This document shows positions 25,046-33,842 of a stretch of DNA of 64,000 bases, one piece after another. Each line of letters begins with the position of its first letter. Position 1 is the first letter of the stretch. The stretch is from assembly GCA_005881575.1 (NCBI GenBank), contig VBCA01000019.1, forward strand, positions 1 through 64,000. Reading direction: 5' to 3'. This stretch comes from Betaproteobacteria bacterium (GTDB lineage: Bacteria > Pseudomonadota > Gammaproteobacteria > Burkholderiales > SG8-39). A program made the position numbers and the translations under genes. Under the pieces are notes generated by a model, which was given only the letters and a program-made list of their open reading frames with translations, searched no databases and had not been told where the DNA came from.

Positions 25046-27238
25046 CTAGGCCTGAATCCGGATAGGCAGCGAGCGAATCGGCTTGCCGGTGGCCGCGAAC
25101 AATGCGTTCGCGACTGCAGGCGCGATGACCGGCGTGGCCGGCTCGCCCACGCCGGTGGGCTTCTCGTTCGAGCGCGCGATGTACACGCCTATCCGCGGCA
25201 TCTCGTTCATGCGCAGCGGAATGTAGTCGTGGAAATTCGACTGCTCGACCACGCCGTCCTTCAGCGTGATCGCGCCGTGCATGGCCGCGGTGAGGCCGTA
25301 TACGATCCCGCTTTCCATCTGCGCGCGGATCACGTCCGGGTTTACCGCCAGGCCGCAATCCACCGCGCACATGACGCGGTCCACGCGCCAGGAGCCGTCG
25401 CGCCTGACGGTGACTTCCGCGACCTGCGCGACCACCGTGTTGAACGACTCGTGCACGGCGATTCCGCGCCCGCGCCGGTCGCCGACCCGCGCCGACACCA
25501 GGGGCGTGTTCCAGTCCGCCTCGGTCGCCGCCATCTTGAGCACGGTCTCGTGCCGCGGGGATTTCGCGAGCAGCGCGCGGCGGAACTGGTAGGGATCCTT
25601 TCCGGCCGCCAGGGCGAGCTCGTCAAGAAAGGTCTCGGTCGAGAACGCGGTATGGGTCGAGCCGACCGAGCGCCACCACTGCACCGGAACGCCCATCTTG
25701 GGCGAGTGCAGCTCCACGCCCAGATTGGGAACGGCGTACGGGAGGTTCGCCGCGCCCTCCACCGAAGTCGCGTCGATCCCGTCCTTCACCATCATGCCCT
25801 CGAACGCGGTGCCCGCGAGGATCGATTGCCCTACGATGCGGTGCTGCCAGGCGATGAGGTTTCCTTGCGCGTCCAGGCCCGCCTTCAGCTCGTGGTAGTA
25901 CATCGGGCGGTAGTGGCCCGCGCGCATGTCGTCCTCCCGCGTCCACACGAGCTTCACCGGAGCGCGGCCCTCGATGGCTTTCGCGATCTGCGTCGCCTCG
26001 ACGAGGTAATCCGCGTGCGGATTGGCGCGGCGCCCGAAGCTGCCGCCGGCGAAGAGCATGTTGAGCTTGACCTGCTCGGGCTTCATTCCGAGGACCGCCG
26101 CGACCTCCGGCTGGTCGATCGACTGGAATTGCTCGCCGTTCCAGATCTCGCAGGCGTCCGCCGAGAGCTTCACGACGCAGTTCATCGGTTCCATGCAGGC
26201 GTGCGCGAGATACGGGAACTCGTAAGCCGCCTCGAGCGTCTTCGCCGCGCGGGCGAACGCTCCGGGAAGATCGCCTTCCTTCCTCGCGGGCAGGCCGGGC
26301 GTTGCGGCAAGGCTCTTGTACTCGGCCATGATCTCGGCAGAGCCCAGCTTGAACGCGCCCGACTCGTCCCACTCCACGGCGAGCGCGTCCCGGCCCTTTT
26401 TCGCGGACCAGAAATCGCTCGCGAGCACCGCAACGCCCTGGGGGATCGCCACCACGTCGACCACGCCCTTCACCGCTTTCGCTTTCGCCGCGTCGAAGGC
26501 CTTGGGCTTTCCGCCGAAGCGCGGCGGATGCGCGACGAGGGCCGTGAGCATCCCGGGGAGCTTCACGTCCTGCGTGTAAATCGCCGTGCCGTTCGACTTG
26601 GCGCGGGTGTCGGTGCGCGTCAGTCGCCGGCCGATCAGGGCGAAATCCTTCGGGTCCTTGAGCTTCACGTCCTGCGGGACCGGAATCTTGGCCGCGCTCG
26701 CCGCGAGCTGGCCGAAGGTCGCCTTGCGGTTCGAAGGCTCGTGCACCACCGCGCCGCGCGCGATCGTGATCGAGTCCGGCGCGACGTTCCAGCGCTCGGC
26801 CGCCGCGGCGAGCAGCATCGCTCGCGCCGCGGCGCCCGCCTTGCGCATCTGCTCGTACGAATTTGCGAGCGCGGTGCTGCCGCCCGTGCCCTGCATCGCG
26901 CCGAGGAAAAGATTGTTGTAGCGGCTTGCGTCCGCAGGCGCGCCCTCGACCCGGATCTGGCTCCAGTCGGCGTCGAGCTCCTCGGCGACGAGCGTCGGCA
27001 GGCCCGTGTATGTGCCCTGGCCCATCTCGAGGTGCTTCACGATCACGGTGACCGTGCTGTCCGTGCCGATGCGAACGAAGGCGTTGGGTTCGAGAGCGCC
27101 GGCCGCGACGACGCTTCCTCCGCCTTGGCCGGGGCCGGCCATTTGCGCGAGCGACGGCACGGTGACCCCGAGAGTGAGCCCCATGCCCGCCTTGAGGAAG
27201 TCGCGCCGGCTGAGGTTGATGATTCCGAATTCGTTCAT
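25046..27238 (-). CDS. molybdenum hydroxylase large subunit (IorB/CoxL type)
   Basis: Protein of 730 residues with a Tat signal (NLSRRDFLKAG) and xanthine-dehydrogenase-family Mo-binding regions: HLEMGQGTYTG, FAGGSFGRRANPHADY, the molybdopterin-contacting regions, and GVGEPATPVIAP with the catalytic Glu near the C-terminus. The domain order and Tat signal match isoquinoline 1-oxidoreductase or aldehyde dehydrogenase types that send electrons to cytochromes. The ATG at 27238 has GGGAG upstream. The small iron-sulfur subunit ends 17 bp before it; no FAD subunit gene is present, as is usual for this two-subunit class. It hydroxylates N-heterocycles or oxidises aldehydes with water. Confidence 0.92.
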   Translation of the reverse strand: MNEFGIINLSRRDFLKAGMGLTLGVTVPSLAQMAGPGQGGGSVVAAGALEPNAFVRIGTDSTVTVIVKHLEMGQGTYTGLPTLVAEELDADWSQIRVEGAPADASRYNNLFLGAMQGTGGSTALANSYEQMRKAGAAARAMLLAAAAERWNVAPDSITIARGAVVHEPSNRKATFGQLAASAAKIPVPQDVKLKDPKDFALIGRRLTRTDTRAKSNGTAIYTQDVKLPGMLTALVAHPPRFGGKPKAFDAAKAKAVKGVVDVVAIPQGVAVLASDFWSAKKGRDALAVEWDESGAFKLGSAEIMAEYKSLAATPGLPARKEGDLPGAFARAAKTLEAAYEFPYLAHACMEPMNCVVKLSADACEIWNGEQFQSIDQPEVAAVLGMKPEQVKLNMLFAGGSFGRRANPHADYLVEATQIAKAIEGRAPVKLVWTREDDMRAGHYRPMYYHELKAGLDAQGNLIAWQHRIVGQSILAGTAFEGMMVKDGIDATSVEGAANLPYAVPNLGVELHSPKMGVPVQWWRSVGSTHTAFSTETFLDELALAAGKDPYQFRRALLAKSPRHETVLKMAATEADWNTPLVSARVGDRRGRGIAVHESFNTVVAQVAEVTVRRDGSWRVDRVMCAVDCGLAVNPDVIRAQMESGIVYGLTAAMHGAITLKDGVVEQSNFHDYIPLRMNEMPRIGVYIARSNEKPTGVGEPATPVIAPAVANALFAATGKPIRSLPIRIQA

Positions 27239-27255
27239 GCCTTTCTCCCGGCGCG

Positions 27256-27714
27256 TCATTTCAGATTCCGCGACGCCTGCCTCACGGCGAGGCTGATGCG
27301 GTTGTAGGTGCCGCAACGGCACACGTTGCCGCTCATGGCGCTCTCGATTTCGGCGTCGGTCGGGCGCTTCACCTTGGCGAGCAGCGCCGCGGCGCTCATG
27401 ATCTGGCCCGACTGGCAGTAGCCGCACTGCGGCACGTCGTTCGCGACCCAGGCCTCCTGCAGCACTCTGCCTTCCTTGGTGTGGCCGATGCCCTCGATCG
27501 TCGTGATTCTCTTGCCGGCCGCCGAGCTGAGCGGCGTCGAGCAGGACCGCGCGGGATGTCCGTTCACGTGAACGGTGCAGGCGCCGCACAGCGCCATGCC
27601 GCAACCGTACTTGGTGCCGGTCATGCCGAGGTGGTCGCGCAGCACCCACAGGAGAGGCGTGTCGCGATCGGCGTCCACCGACATGGGTTTGCCGTTGACG
27701 TTCAGGGTGATCAT
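27256..27714 (-). CDS. [2Fe-2S] small subunit of molybdenum hydroxylase
   Basis: Protein of 152 residues with a plant-type ferredoxin cluster (Cys38, 43, 46, 58 in [11 protein letters not shown]) and a C-terminal second cluster (Cys97, 100, 132, 134 in QCGYCQSG and CRCGTY). It transfers electrons from the Mo site. It lacks its own signal and would be co-exported with the Tat-bearing large subunit encoded immediately downstream. AGGAG precedes ATG 27714. Confidence 0.94.
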   Translation of the reverse strand: MITLNVNGKPMSVDADRDTPLLWVLRDHLGMTGTKYGCGMALCGACTVHVNGHPARSCSTPLSSAAGKRITTIEGIGHTKEGRVLQEAWVANDVPQCGYCQSGQIMSAAALLAKVKRPTDAEIESAMSGNVCRCGTYNRISLAVRQASRNLK

Positions 27715-27883
27715 CGAGGAGCTCCTAAGGAAAAATCCGCCGCAACTATTTTCTGCCTTGCCGGCGCATTTGTGTAGGGGTCAGGCGCGGGGCGGCGGGA
27801 AGCCCCGCCATCGGGACGTTCCGGCGGGCGCCCGCGGCCGGGCCGCGGGCGCGCAAGTGCGCTCGCAGCGGCGTGTTCCCCGC

Positions 27884-28150
27884 CTAATGGTTGGAGGAGC
27901 TCGTGGTCGTATTGGACGTGACCACTGCCGCCGTCGCGGCCGCCCCCGCAGCGATCAGGGATACCAGGGTCGACATGGCGCTGCCTGACGACGCCGTCGC
28001 GACGGCGCCTTGCGACGCGCCGCCGGCGCCTTGAGCCACCTGCGTCGGACCTTGGGCGGGCATTTGCGCGAGAGCATCGGCCGCGAAGACGAGCGAGACA
28101 AAAACGAGCGAGACAAAAACGACCGATACAAAAACCGGCGAAGTTCTCAC
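27884..28150 (-). CDS. small exported protein with repeat-built signal peptide
   Basis: 88 residues from GTG 28150, set by a strong AAGGAGG ribosome site inside the end of the amidohydrolase gene (GTGA overlap). The signal peptide core is made of five-residue units VFVS(V/L), encoded by three 15-bp direct repeats, and is followed by FAADALAQ cleavage. The mature part is rich in Gln/Gly/Ala, then has a hydrophobic stretch (LVSLIAAGAAATAAVV) and a Ser/Thr/Asn tail ending SSSNH. I recognise no family. Co-transcribed with the amidohydrolase and Bug receptor 3. Confidence 0.6.
   Translation of the reverse strand: MRTSPVFVSVVFVSLVFVSLVFAADALAQMPAQGPTQVAQGAGGASQGAVATASSGSAMSTLVSLIAAGAAATAAVVTSNTTTSSSNH
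28091..28135. repeat. three 15-bp tandem repeats in a signal-peptide region
   Basis: GAGCGAGACAAAAAC occurs twice exactly (28091-28105, 28106-28120) and once diverged (28121-28135). Read on the minus strand it encodes VFVSV/VFVSL units, the hydrophobic core of the small exported protein. Too short and without spacers, so not a CRISPR. Confidence 0.85.
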
Positions 28151-29034
28151 CTGTCCTCCTTTTTCTTGGGGTTCGAAGACCCGGACTCCCGGATTATAGG
28201 GTAGAGCGATTGCGCCGTGCGGAAAAAAATCCAGTCGTGGTCCCGCTGCGGCAGCGCTTCGAACGCCGCGCGCGCCTCGGCGAGGAGGCCCGGCAGGCTG
28301 CCCTCTGAGGCGGGGAAATTCGAGCCCCAGGCGATGCGTTCCGCGCCGAATTCGCTCACAACTCGGGAAAAAAAACTCTCCGGCGTCGCCCTGCCTTGAC
28401 GCGCTTCGCGTACGTTGTGCGTAGTGAGCTTGAGGTAAAGATTCCGATGGCGCGCTAGCGCGAACAGGCTCGCCGCGGCGGCATACGGAGGTCCGTCGGC
28501 CATCGTCGGTCTCGCCATGTGGTCGAGGATGACGCGCACGCGCGGAAAGCGCTCGAGCACCGTCGCGAGCTGGGGAAGTCCGGCCGCGCGCAGCTGCACG
28601 GACACGGGGATTCCGGCCTTGCCCGCGTATTCCCACGCGGGAAACGAGCGGCTGTCGTCCAGCCGCGCGTCCTTCACCGCGGCAGTGTGCCCGGCGATGA
28701 ATACGCGCAGGCCGGTGAGCCCCTTGCTCACCCAATAGTCGATGCGCTCGGGAGCGTCGCGCTGCAGGACGTCCACCGAGAAGACGCCGGCGAAACGCTC
28801 CGGGTGCGCAGCGACTGCGTCGGCGACGTAGGAATTGTCGTGGCCGTAGCTGGTCGAGGCCTGCACCAGCGCCGTCTTCGCGATGCCCGCCTCGTCCATC
28901 GCGGCGATCATCCGCTGGAAACTCACGGGCCGCTCGAGCGACCAATCCGAGGGATGCCCGCTCAAGGGCGCGAGGGGGTAGCGCTGCGCGTCGGCGGAAA
29001 TGACGTGCGCGTGGAGATCGATGACGGCGCTCAT
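28147..29034 (-). CDS. amidohydrolase_2-family (TIM-barrel) hydrolase
   Basis: Protein of 295 residues with the N-terminal metal motif DLHAHV (His8, His10), ILDHMARP with a mid-barrel His, KLTTHN, and WGSNFP near the C-terminus where many relatives have Asp. The Asn form is also common in lactonase-like members. It probably acts on a lactone, or as a non-oxidative decarboxylase, on a cyclic or aromatic acid. ATG 29034 overlaps the stop of the upstream Bug receptor gene (ATGA), and its own stop overlaps the small exported protein start, giving three coupled genes. Confidence 0.86.
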   Translation of the reverse strand: MSAVIDLHAHVISADAQRYPLAPLSGHPSDWSLERPVSFQRMIAAMDEAGIAKTALVQASTSYGHDNSYVADAVAAHPERFAGVFSVDVLQRDAPERIDYWVSKGLTGLRVFIAGHTAAVKDARLDDSRSFPAWEYAGKAGIPVSVQLRAAGLPQLATVLERFPRVRVILDHMARPTMADGPPYAAAASLFALARHRNLYLKLTTHNVREARQGRATPESFFSRVVSEFGAERIAWGSNFPASEGSLPGLLAEARAAFEALPQRDHDWIFFRTAQSLYPIIRESGSSNPKKKEDR

Positions 29035-29996
29035 TCGATGCGCCCGACGGTCTTCACCACCTTAGCCATGTCCTCGTAGTCCTCGCGCACGAGCCGCTCG
29101 AACGCCTCGGGGCTCAAGGGACGCGGGGCTACGCCCTGGCCGGCGAGCCGCGCGAGGATCACCGGCTCGCGCAGCAGCTTCGCCACCGCCGCGTTGATGC
29201 GCGCGATCACCGTCGCGGGCGTCTTCGCCGGCGCGAGCAGGCCGAACCAGGAATCGAACCGGTATCCGGGAACGCTCCCGGCGACGGGCGGCACCCCGGG
29301 GAGGAAGGCCGAGCGCTTCAGCGAAGTCACGCCCAGGAGCCGGATGCGCTCGTCCTTGACGAAAGGAATGGCGCCGACATTGGGCACGATCACCGCGTGC
29401 GAGCGCGCGGCGAGCACGTCGTTGTTCGCGTCCGCCGTGGACTTGAAGGGGATGTGCACCATGTCCAGCCCCGCCAGGCTCGCGAAGTACGCCATCGCCA
29501 GATGGCTCGAGCTGCCGTGGCCCGCGGAAGCGTAGTTGAGCTTGCCGGGATTCGCCTTTGCGTACGCGAGGAATTCGGCGACGGTCTTTGCCGGGACCGA
29601 CGCGCTCGCCATGAGCACGTAGCTCTGCATGCCGATGTTGGCGACCGCCGCAAAATCCCGTATCGGGTCGTACGCGGGACTCGCGCCGAGGAGCGCGGTG
29701 ATATTGTGGCTCGAAGCCGCAAAGATGAGCGTCTGGCCGTCGGGCGCCGCCTTCGCGACGCTCGCCGTGCCGATCGCGCCGCCTGCGCCGGGGCGGTTGT
29801 CGATGATCGCGGTCACCCTCAGCGCCGCGCCCAGTTCGCTGGTGAAAGTGCGCGCGAGCACCTCGCGCGCGCCGCCCGCGGCGAAGGGCACGACGATGCG
29901 CATCACTTTGCCGCCGGGCTGGGCTTGAACCGGGCAGGCGAAAGCAGCGCACAGGAGCGCAAGGGCTATTGATACGCGGCTGACGATCCGGCTCAC
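29031..29996 (-). CDS. Bug-family periplasmic receptor 3
   Basis: Receptor of 321 residues from GTG 29996. Signal peptide ends CPVQAQ; it has VPFAAGGAREVLAR in place of the usual PGGxxD loop, NRPGAGGAIG, APDGQTL, YASAGHGSSSHL and VHIPFKS. The ligand-loop substitution (Ala-Gly-Gly-Ala-Arg with no Asp) sets it apart from its neighbours and suggests a different, perhaps uncharged or amide, ligand. It is first in the minus-strand run with the amidohydrolase. A 207-bp region with an inverted repeat separates it from the divergent receptor 4. Confidence 0.92.
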   Translation of the reverse strand: MSRIVSRVSIALALLCAAFACPVQAQPGGKVMRIVVPFAAGGAREVLARTFTSELGAALRVTAIIDNRPGAGGAIGTASVAKAAPDGQTLIFAASSHNITALLGASPAYDPIRDFAAVANIGMQSYVLMASASVPAKTVAEFLAYAKANPGKLNYASAGHGSSSHLAMAYFASLAGLDMVHIPFKSTADANNDVLAARSHAVIVPNVGAIPFVKDERIRLLGVTSLKRSAFLPGVPPVAGSVPGYRFDSWFGLLAPAKTPATVIARINAAVAKLLREPVILARLAGQGVAPRPLSPEAFERLVREDYEDMAKVVKTVGRIE

Positions 29997-30103
29997 GATG
30001 CCGGAACTCTAGCAAATTCGAGCTTATCGAGAGACGACGTACGGTCTGGCGGGTGGCCGATTCTTTTTCCGCCGTCGTAGCAATTCGAATTTGTTGTGGC
30101 GTT

Positions 30104-30124
30104 ATGACGACCGCATGTCGTCAT
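30104..30124. promoter_or_regulatory. operator-like inverted repeat between divergent Bug genes
   Basis: ATGACGAC and GTCGTCAT form a perfect 8-bp inverted repeat with a five-base spacer, inside the 207-bp divergent region 29997-30203. This is the spacing of a dimeric repressor or activator site. A second palindromic motif (AATTCGAATT) lies just upstream near 30082, and a TATACT -10-like element lies downstream near 30170. No regulator gene is adjacent. Confidence 0.5.
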
Positions 30125-30203
30125 TTCAAAGACAGCAGCCTGGGCGCGTCTCCCCGGGACGCGGCTATACTCCCGCGTGTCGGCATCAGGGAGGGATGAT
30201 CGG

Positions 30204-31175
30204 ATGAGATCGCACGCGAGCCTCTTCGTCGCGTTGCTCGCCTGCGCGGCGCTCGAGGGTGGGGCCCGCGCCCAGAGCGACTACCCCAGCCGCCCGATCC
30301 GCTACATCGTCGCGAGCGCGCCCGGCGGAATCGCCGACATCACCCCGCGCGTGCTCGCTCCGCACCTCTCTCAAGCGCTGCGCCAGCCGGTGGTGGTCGA
30401 GAACCGGCCCGGCGGCGGCATCGTCGCCGGCGGCGAAACGGTCGCGAAGAGCGCGCCCGACGGCTACACGCTGCTTTCGGCGACGCCGCAGGTGGCGATC
30501 GTGCAGTCGATGGTGAAGGACCTCGCTTTCGATCCGCGCCGCGACCTCGCCCCGGTCGCCCTCGTCGGGGTGATACCGAACGTGCTCGTCGCAGGCCCGC
30601 GCACGCCCGCGAAAACGCTCGCCGAGCTCCTCGAGCTCGCGCGCCGCAATCCCGGCAAGATGAATTACTCCTCGACGGGCGCCGGAACCTCGGTGCACCT
30701 TTCCGCGGAGCTCCTCAAGTACTACGCCGGCGTCGATATCGTGCACGTGCCCTATCGCGGCGCGGCGGCGGCGATGACTGCACTCCTCGCTGGCGACGTC
30801 GACATCATGGTCGACTCGGTGCCGCCCTCGCTGCCGCATATCCGCGCCGGCAGGGTGCGCGCCCTCGCGGTGACCAGCGCGCGGCGCGTGCCGCAGCTGC
30901 CCGAGGTGCCGACGATGATCGAGTCGGGATATCCGGACTTCGAGATCAACGGCTGGTCGGGCGTCGTGACCACCGCCGGCACGCCGGGCGCAATCATCGC
31001 GCGGCTCGAAGCGGAAATCAGGCGCTCGCTCGCGCTGCCGCAGGTCGTCGCGGCCTACGAAAACGCGGGCCTCACGGTGCGCTTCATGGGCGCAGCCGAG
31101 TTCGGCAAATTCTGGGACGCGGAGATCGCGAAGTTCGCGCTCGCGATCAAGCACTCCGGAGCGGTGAAGGAGTAA
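30204..31175 (+). CDS. Bug-family periplasmic receptor 4
   Basis: Receptor of 323 residues: signal ending GGARAQS, SAPGGIADITPR ligand loop, VVENRPGGG, APDGYTL, YSSTGAGTSVHL, VHVPYRG and EVPTMIESGYPDFE. The ATG at 30204 (GGAGGG upstream) gives a standard signal; an in-frame start at 30177 adds nine residues. It shares LLKYY, ALLAGDVD, WDAEIAKFALAIKHSGA and other runs with receptor 6 (36800), so these two form a second paralogous pair. A CMD-like lipoprotein follows 12 bp later. Confidence 0.93.
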   Translation: MRSHASLFVALLACAALEGGARAQSDYPSRPIRYIVASAPGGIADITPRVLAPHLSQALRQPVVVENRPGGGIVAGGETVAKSAPDGYTLLSATPQVAIVQSMVKDLAFDPRRDLAPVALVGVIPNVLVAGPRTPAKTLAELLELARRNPGKMNYSSTGAGTSVHLSAELLKYYAGVDIVHVPYRGAAAAMTALLAGDVDIMVDSVPPSLPHIRAGRVRALAVTSARRVPQLPEVPTMIESGYPDFEINGWSGVVTTAGTPGAIIARLEAEIRRSLALPQVVAAYENAGLTVRFMGAAEFGKFWDAEIAKFALAIKHSGAVKE

Positions 31176-31187
31176 AGGAGGCGCACA

Positions 31188-31883
31188 ATGAAATCGATCC
31201 GGCTGATTTTGATCGTTTTCGCCGTGCTCGCGGGCTGCGCCGCGCCCGGACCGCAGCGCGAGGAAGCTTCCAAGGTGCCGACCATGACGACTCTACCCAA
31301 AGACATCCATCCCGAATCACGCTCCCGGCTGCCGCTCCCGAAGCGCGAGGCGCTCGACGAGCAGGGAAAGCGCGTCTACGACTCGGTTCTCGATCCGAAA
31401 CGCCCCACGCTCGCGGGGTTTCAGGGGCCCGCCGGGATCTGGCTGCACAGCCCCAGGGTGGGAGAGCCGTTCCGGGAGATGAACCGCATCCTGCGCAACG
31501 AGGTGCCGCTAGCGCCGCACCTGAGAGAGCTTGCGATCCTCGTGACCGCGCGCGAGTTCGACAGCCAGTTCGAGTGGACGGCGCACGAGCCTGTCGCCCT
31601 GAAGGAGGGCCTGGATCCCGAGATCCTCGACGCAGTTAAGTTCCGCAAGCCCGTCACGGGAGCGCCGGAAAAGGAGGCGGCGATCATAGCGTTCGGCCGC
31701 GAGCTCTTTCGCGACCGGAAAGTCCGCGCCGAGACCTACGCGGAGATGGTGAGGGTCTTCGGGCAGACCGCGGTCGTGAACATCACCGCGCTCATGGCGA
31801 ACTACGCGTTCACTGCGGTGATGCTCACCGCCTTCGACCAGCAGCTGCACGAAGGCAGGAAGCCGCTGCTGCCGCTTCCCTGA
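31188..31883 (+). CDS. carboxymuconolactone decarboxylase-family lipoprotein
   Basis: Protein of 231 residues. Lipobox LAGC at the end of a short signal predicts an acylated protein. The body has the all-helical CMD/AhpD-like fold: RELAILVTAREFDSQFEWTAHEP and LDPEILDAVK. The CxxC redox pair of AhpD is absent, so a peroxidase role is unlikely; the EWTAHEP motif is typical of the CMD subgroup. A membrane-anchored form is unusual for this usually cytoplasmic family. Co-directional with Bug receptor 4; it converges with the ABC-type binding protein 9 bp away. Confidence 0.85.
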   Translation: MKSIRLILIVFAVLAGCAAPGPQREEASKVPTMTTLPKDIHPESRSRLPLPKREALDEQGKRVYDSVLDPKRPTLAGFQGPAGIWLHSPRVGEPFREMNRILRNEVPLAPHLRELAILVTAREFDSQFEWTAHEPVALKEGLDPEILDAVKFRKPVTGAPEKEAAIIAFGRELFRDRKVRAETYAEMVRVFGQTAVVNITALMANYAFTAVMLTAFDQQLHEGRKPLLPLP

Positions 31884-31892
31884 GCCCTCCCG

Positions 31893-32930
31893 TTATCGTG
31901 TGCCGCGTCCGCCATTCAGCTCGTCGAACGCTTTTGCGCAGCGGTCGAGCTCCTCGAGCGGCATGCGCGGGTCGATGAACCTGACTTTCACCCCGCGCAG
32001 GGACGAGGCGATCCGGGTGTCCGCAGCGAGATAGTTCATTTTCACCATCAGGGGCTGCGCGTCGCTGATCAGGTATTCGTAGAAGAGCAGGGCGGCGTTG
32101 GGATGCGGAGGCCGCCTGGAAACTCCGGCGCCGTTGGCCCGGCCGATCACCGGGTCGATGCCGAACCACTCGACCGGCGCGCCCGCGCTCTTCAACTGCT
32201 CGATGCGGTAGCTGTAGGCGGTCAGCGCGAGCGGCACCTCGCCCGAGGCGACGAGGTTCGCGAGCAGCGTATGGCCGCTCCTCACCGACCAGCCGGCCGT
32301 CGCGACGATGTCGCGAAACAGTTTCGCGCCGCTTTCCCCGCCCAGGTGCGTGAGCACGCCGCAGTACCACTCGCTGTCGGACGCCTCCACGCCCAGCCGG
32401 CCCTTCCACCTCGGGTCCGCGAGCTCCGCGTAGGACTTCGGCAGATCCTCCTTCCTCACGAGGGAGGTGTTGTACGCCTGCACGAATACGTTCAGGAACT
32501 GCGGCACCCAGGCCCGGTGCGAAGGCATCGCGTCGCGAGCCAGGTCCGCGTGATGGACCGAGCGCACCTCCTGCAGCAGCAGCTCCCGGTGCATCGCCTC
32601 CATCTCGGGCGACGAAATCGCGGCCGCATCGAAGTCCCAGCGGTTCGCGCGCGCTTCGGCCGTGGCGCGTTGCAGGACCTTGACGGAGGAGGCGCGCCAG
32701 ACGTTCACCTTGACGCCGTAGCGCTTGTGGAAATCGGCGGTGAGCGCAGCCATGTCCTTTTCCGGGATCGAGGTGTACAGAGTGAGCGCGCCTTCCTCCT
32801 TCGCCCCGGCGACGAGCCGCTCGAAGCGCTCGGGCCGGCCGTCCAGGGCGAGCTCGGAAAAGGACTGGCCTTGAGCCTTCGCGCAGCAGGCGAGCGCGAC
32901 CAGAGCGGCTGCGAGCGCGGCGGGCTTCAT
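31893..32930 (-). CDS. orphan ABC-type extracellular solute-binding protein (Fe3+/AfuA-like)
   Basis: Protein of 345 residues with signal ending AKAQGQ and the family 1/6 fold: GALTLYTSIPEKDMAALTADF, FDAAAISSPEMEAM, AYNTSLVRKEDLPKSYAEL and the hinge GVEASDSEWY. It resembles ferric-iron or 2-aminoethylphosphonate binding proteins, but the adjacent Tyr pair typical of iron transferrin-like proteins is not clear. No permease or ATPase gene is near, so it must use a distant transporter or serve as a sensor. Divergent from the alpha/beta hydrolase with 63 bp between, which includes TAACGTTA-type repeats. Confidence 0.85.
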   Translation of the reverse strand: MKPAALAAALVALACCAKAQGQSFSELALDGRPERFERLVAGAKEEGALTLYTSIPEKDMAALTADFHKRYGVKVNVWRASSVKVLQRATAEARANRWDFDAAAISSPEMEAMHRELLLQEVRSVHHADLARDAMPSHRAWVPQFLNVFVQAYNTSLVRKEDLPKSYAELADPRWKGRLGVEASDSEWYCGVLTHLGGESGAKLFRDIVATAGWSVRSGHTLLANLVASGEVPLALTAYSYRIEQLKSAGAPVEWFGIDPVIGRANGAGVSRRPPHPNAALLFYEYLISDAQPLMVKMNYLAADTRIASSLRGVKVRFIDPRMPLEELDRCAKAFDELNGGRGTR

Positions 32931-32993
32931 GGCCGGTTCATTGTAACGTTATAGTAACGGTCTGGCCGCCGCGGAAAAGGGGAGCGAAGGAAA

Positions 32994-33842
32994 ATGAACA
33001 GTGCAGCCGGCGAGCGCCGCGAAATCGAATATGCGGTCCACGGCGGCGTATCGCTGAAAGGGCAGCTGTATGCGCCGAAGGGGCCGGGGAAATTTCCCCT
33101 CGTGATCGCGGTTCACGGCGGAGGATGGCGCCTCGCCAATCTCGACAACTACCGCATCCTCGGGCCCTGGCTCGCCGAGCGCGGCTACGCAGTGCTCGCG
33201 GTGACGCACCGTTTGTCCAAGCCCGCGGAGAAGGTCTATCCGGAGGCGGTGCAGGACGTGCGCGCGGCGGTGCAGTTCGCGAAGGGCAGGGCGGCGGAGC
33301 TCAAGATCGACCCGGAGCGAATCGCCCTCATGGGCGATTCCTCGGGCGGGCACCTCGCGGCGCTCGTCGCGCTCGCGGGGGAGCACGCGCTGTTCCGCGA
33401 AGGCAACGCCGCCGATCCCCACGGCCGCGAGTCGACGGCGGTGAAAGTCTGCGTGCCGATCTACGCGGTCCTCGATCTCGCGCGCCAGTGGCGCCACGAC
33501 CAGATCTCGCGCCCGCGCGACCCAATCGTCGAGAAGTTTCTCGGCGCGAGCCTCATCGACGACCGGCGCATCTACTTCGACGCTTCGCCGCTTTCCTACG
33601 TCTCCGCCAGGAACAGCGGCACCGCTTTTTTCCTCGCCTGGGGCACTGCGGACGACATCGTCGATCCGGCGACCCAAAGCGAAGCGTTCCTCGAGGCGCT
33701 CAAGCAGGCCGGGCATTACGTGCGCCCGGCCGTGATCGCCGGCGCGCCGCACTTCTGGATCGGCGACCCGATCGACGAGCCGGGAAGCCACTCCGGATTC
33801 TTCGCGCAGCGGTTGCTGCGGTTTCTGCAGGCGCGGCTGTGA
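32994..33842 (+). CDS. alpha/beta hydrolase (BD-FAE/HSL-like esterase)
   Basis: Protein of 282 residues. The oxyanion motif HGGGW (41-45) and nucleophile elbow GDSSGGH (Ser116) are the hormone-sensitive-lipase-type signature; Asp in WGTADDIVDP and His in APHFWI complete a likely triad. It acts on short esters or kynurenine-formamide-type substrates. No signal peptide, so cytoplasmic. Its stop overlaps the Bug receptor 5 start (TGATG), pairing enzyme with receptor. Confidence 0.9.
   Translation: MNSAAGERREIEYAVHGGVSLKGQLYAPKGPGKFPLVIAVHGGGWRLANLDNYRILGPWLAERGYAVLAVTHRLSKPAEKVYPEAVQDVRAAVQFAKGRAAELKIDPERIALMGDSSGGHLAALVALAGEHALFREGNAADPHGRESTAVKVCVPIYAVLDLARQWRHDQISRPRDPIVEKFLGASLIDDRRIYFDASPLSYVSARNSGTAFFLAWGTADDIVDPATQSEAFLEALKQAGHYVRPAVIAGAPHFWIGDPIDEPGSHSGFFAQRLLRFLQARL

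Noticed and set aside
25229-27307. 692-codon plus-strand frame opposite the Mo hydroxylase
   Set aside because: Arg/His/Leu/Glu-rich antisense composition with no recognisable domain; the minus-strand protein is clearly the gene.
28091-28135. Possible CRISPR-like direct repeats
   Set aside because: Units are 15 bp, contiguous and in frame in a coding signal peptide; there are no spacers.
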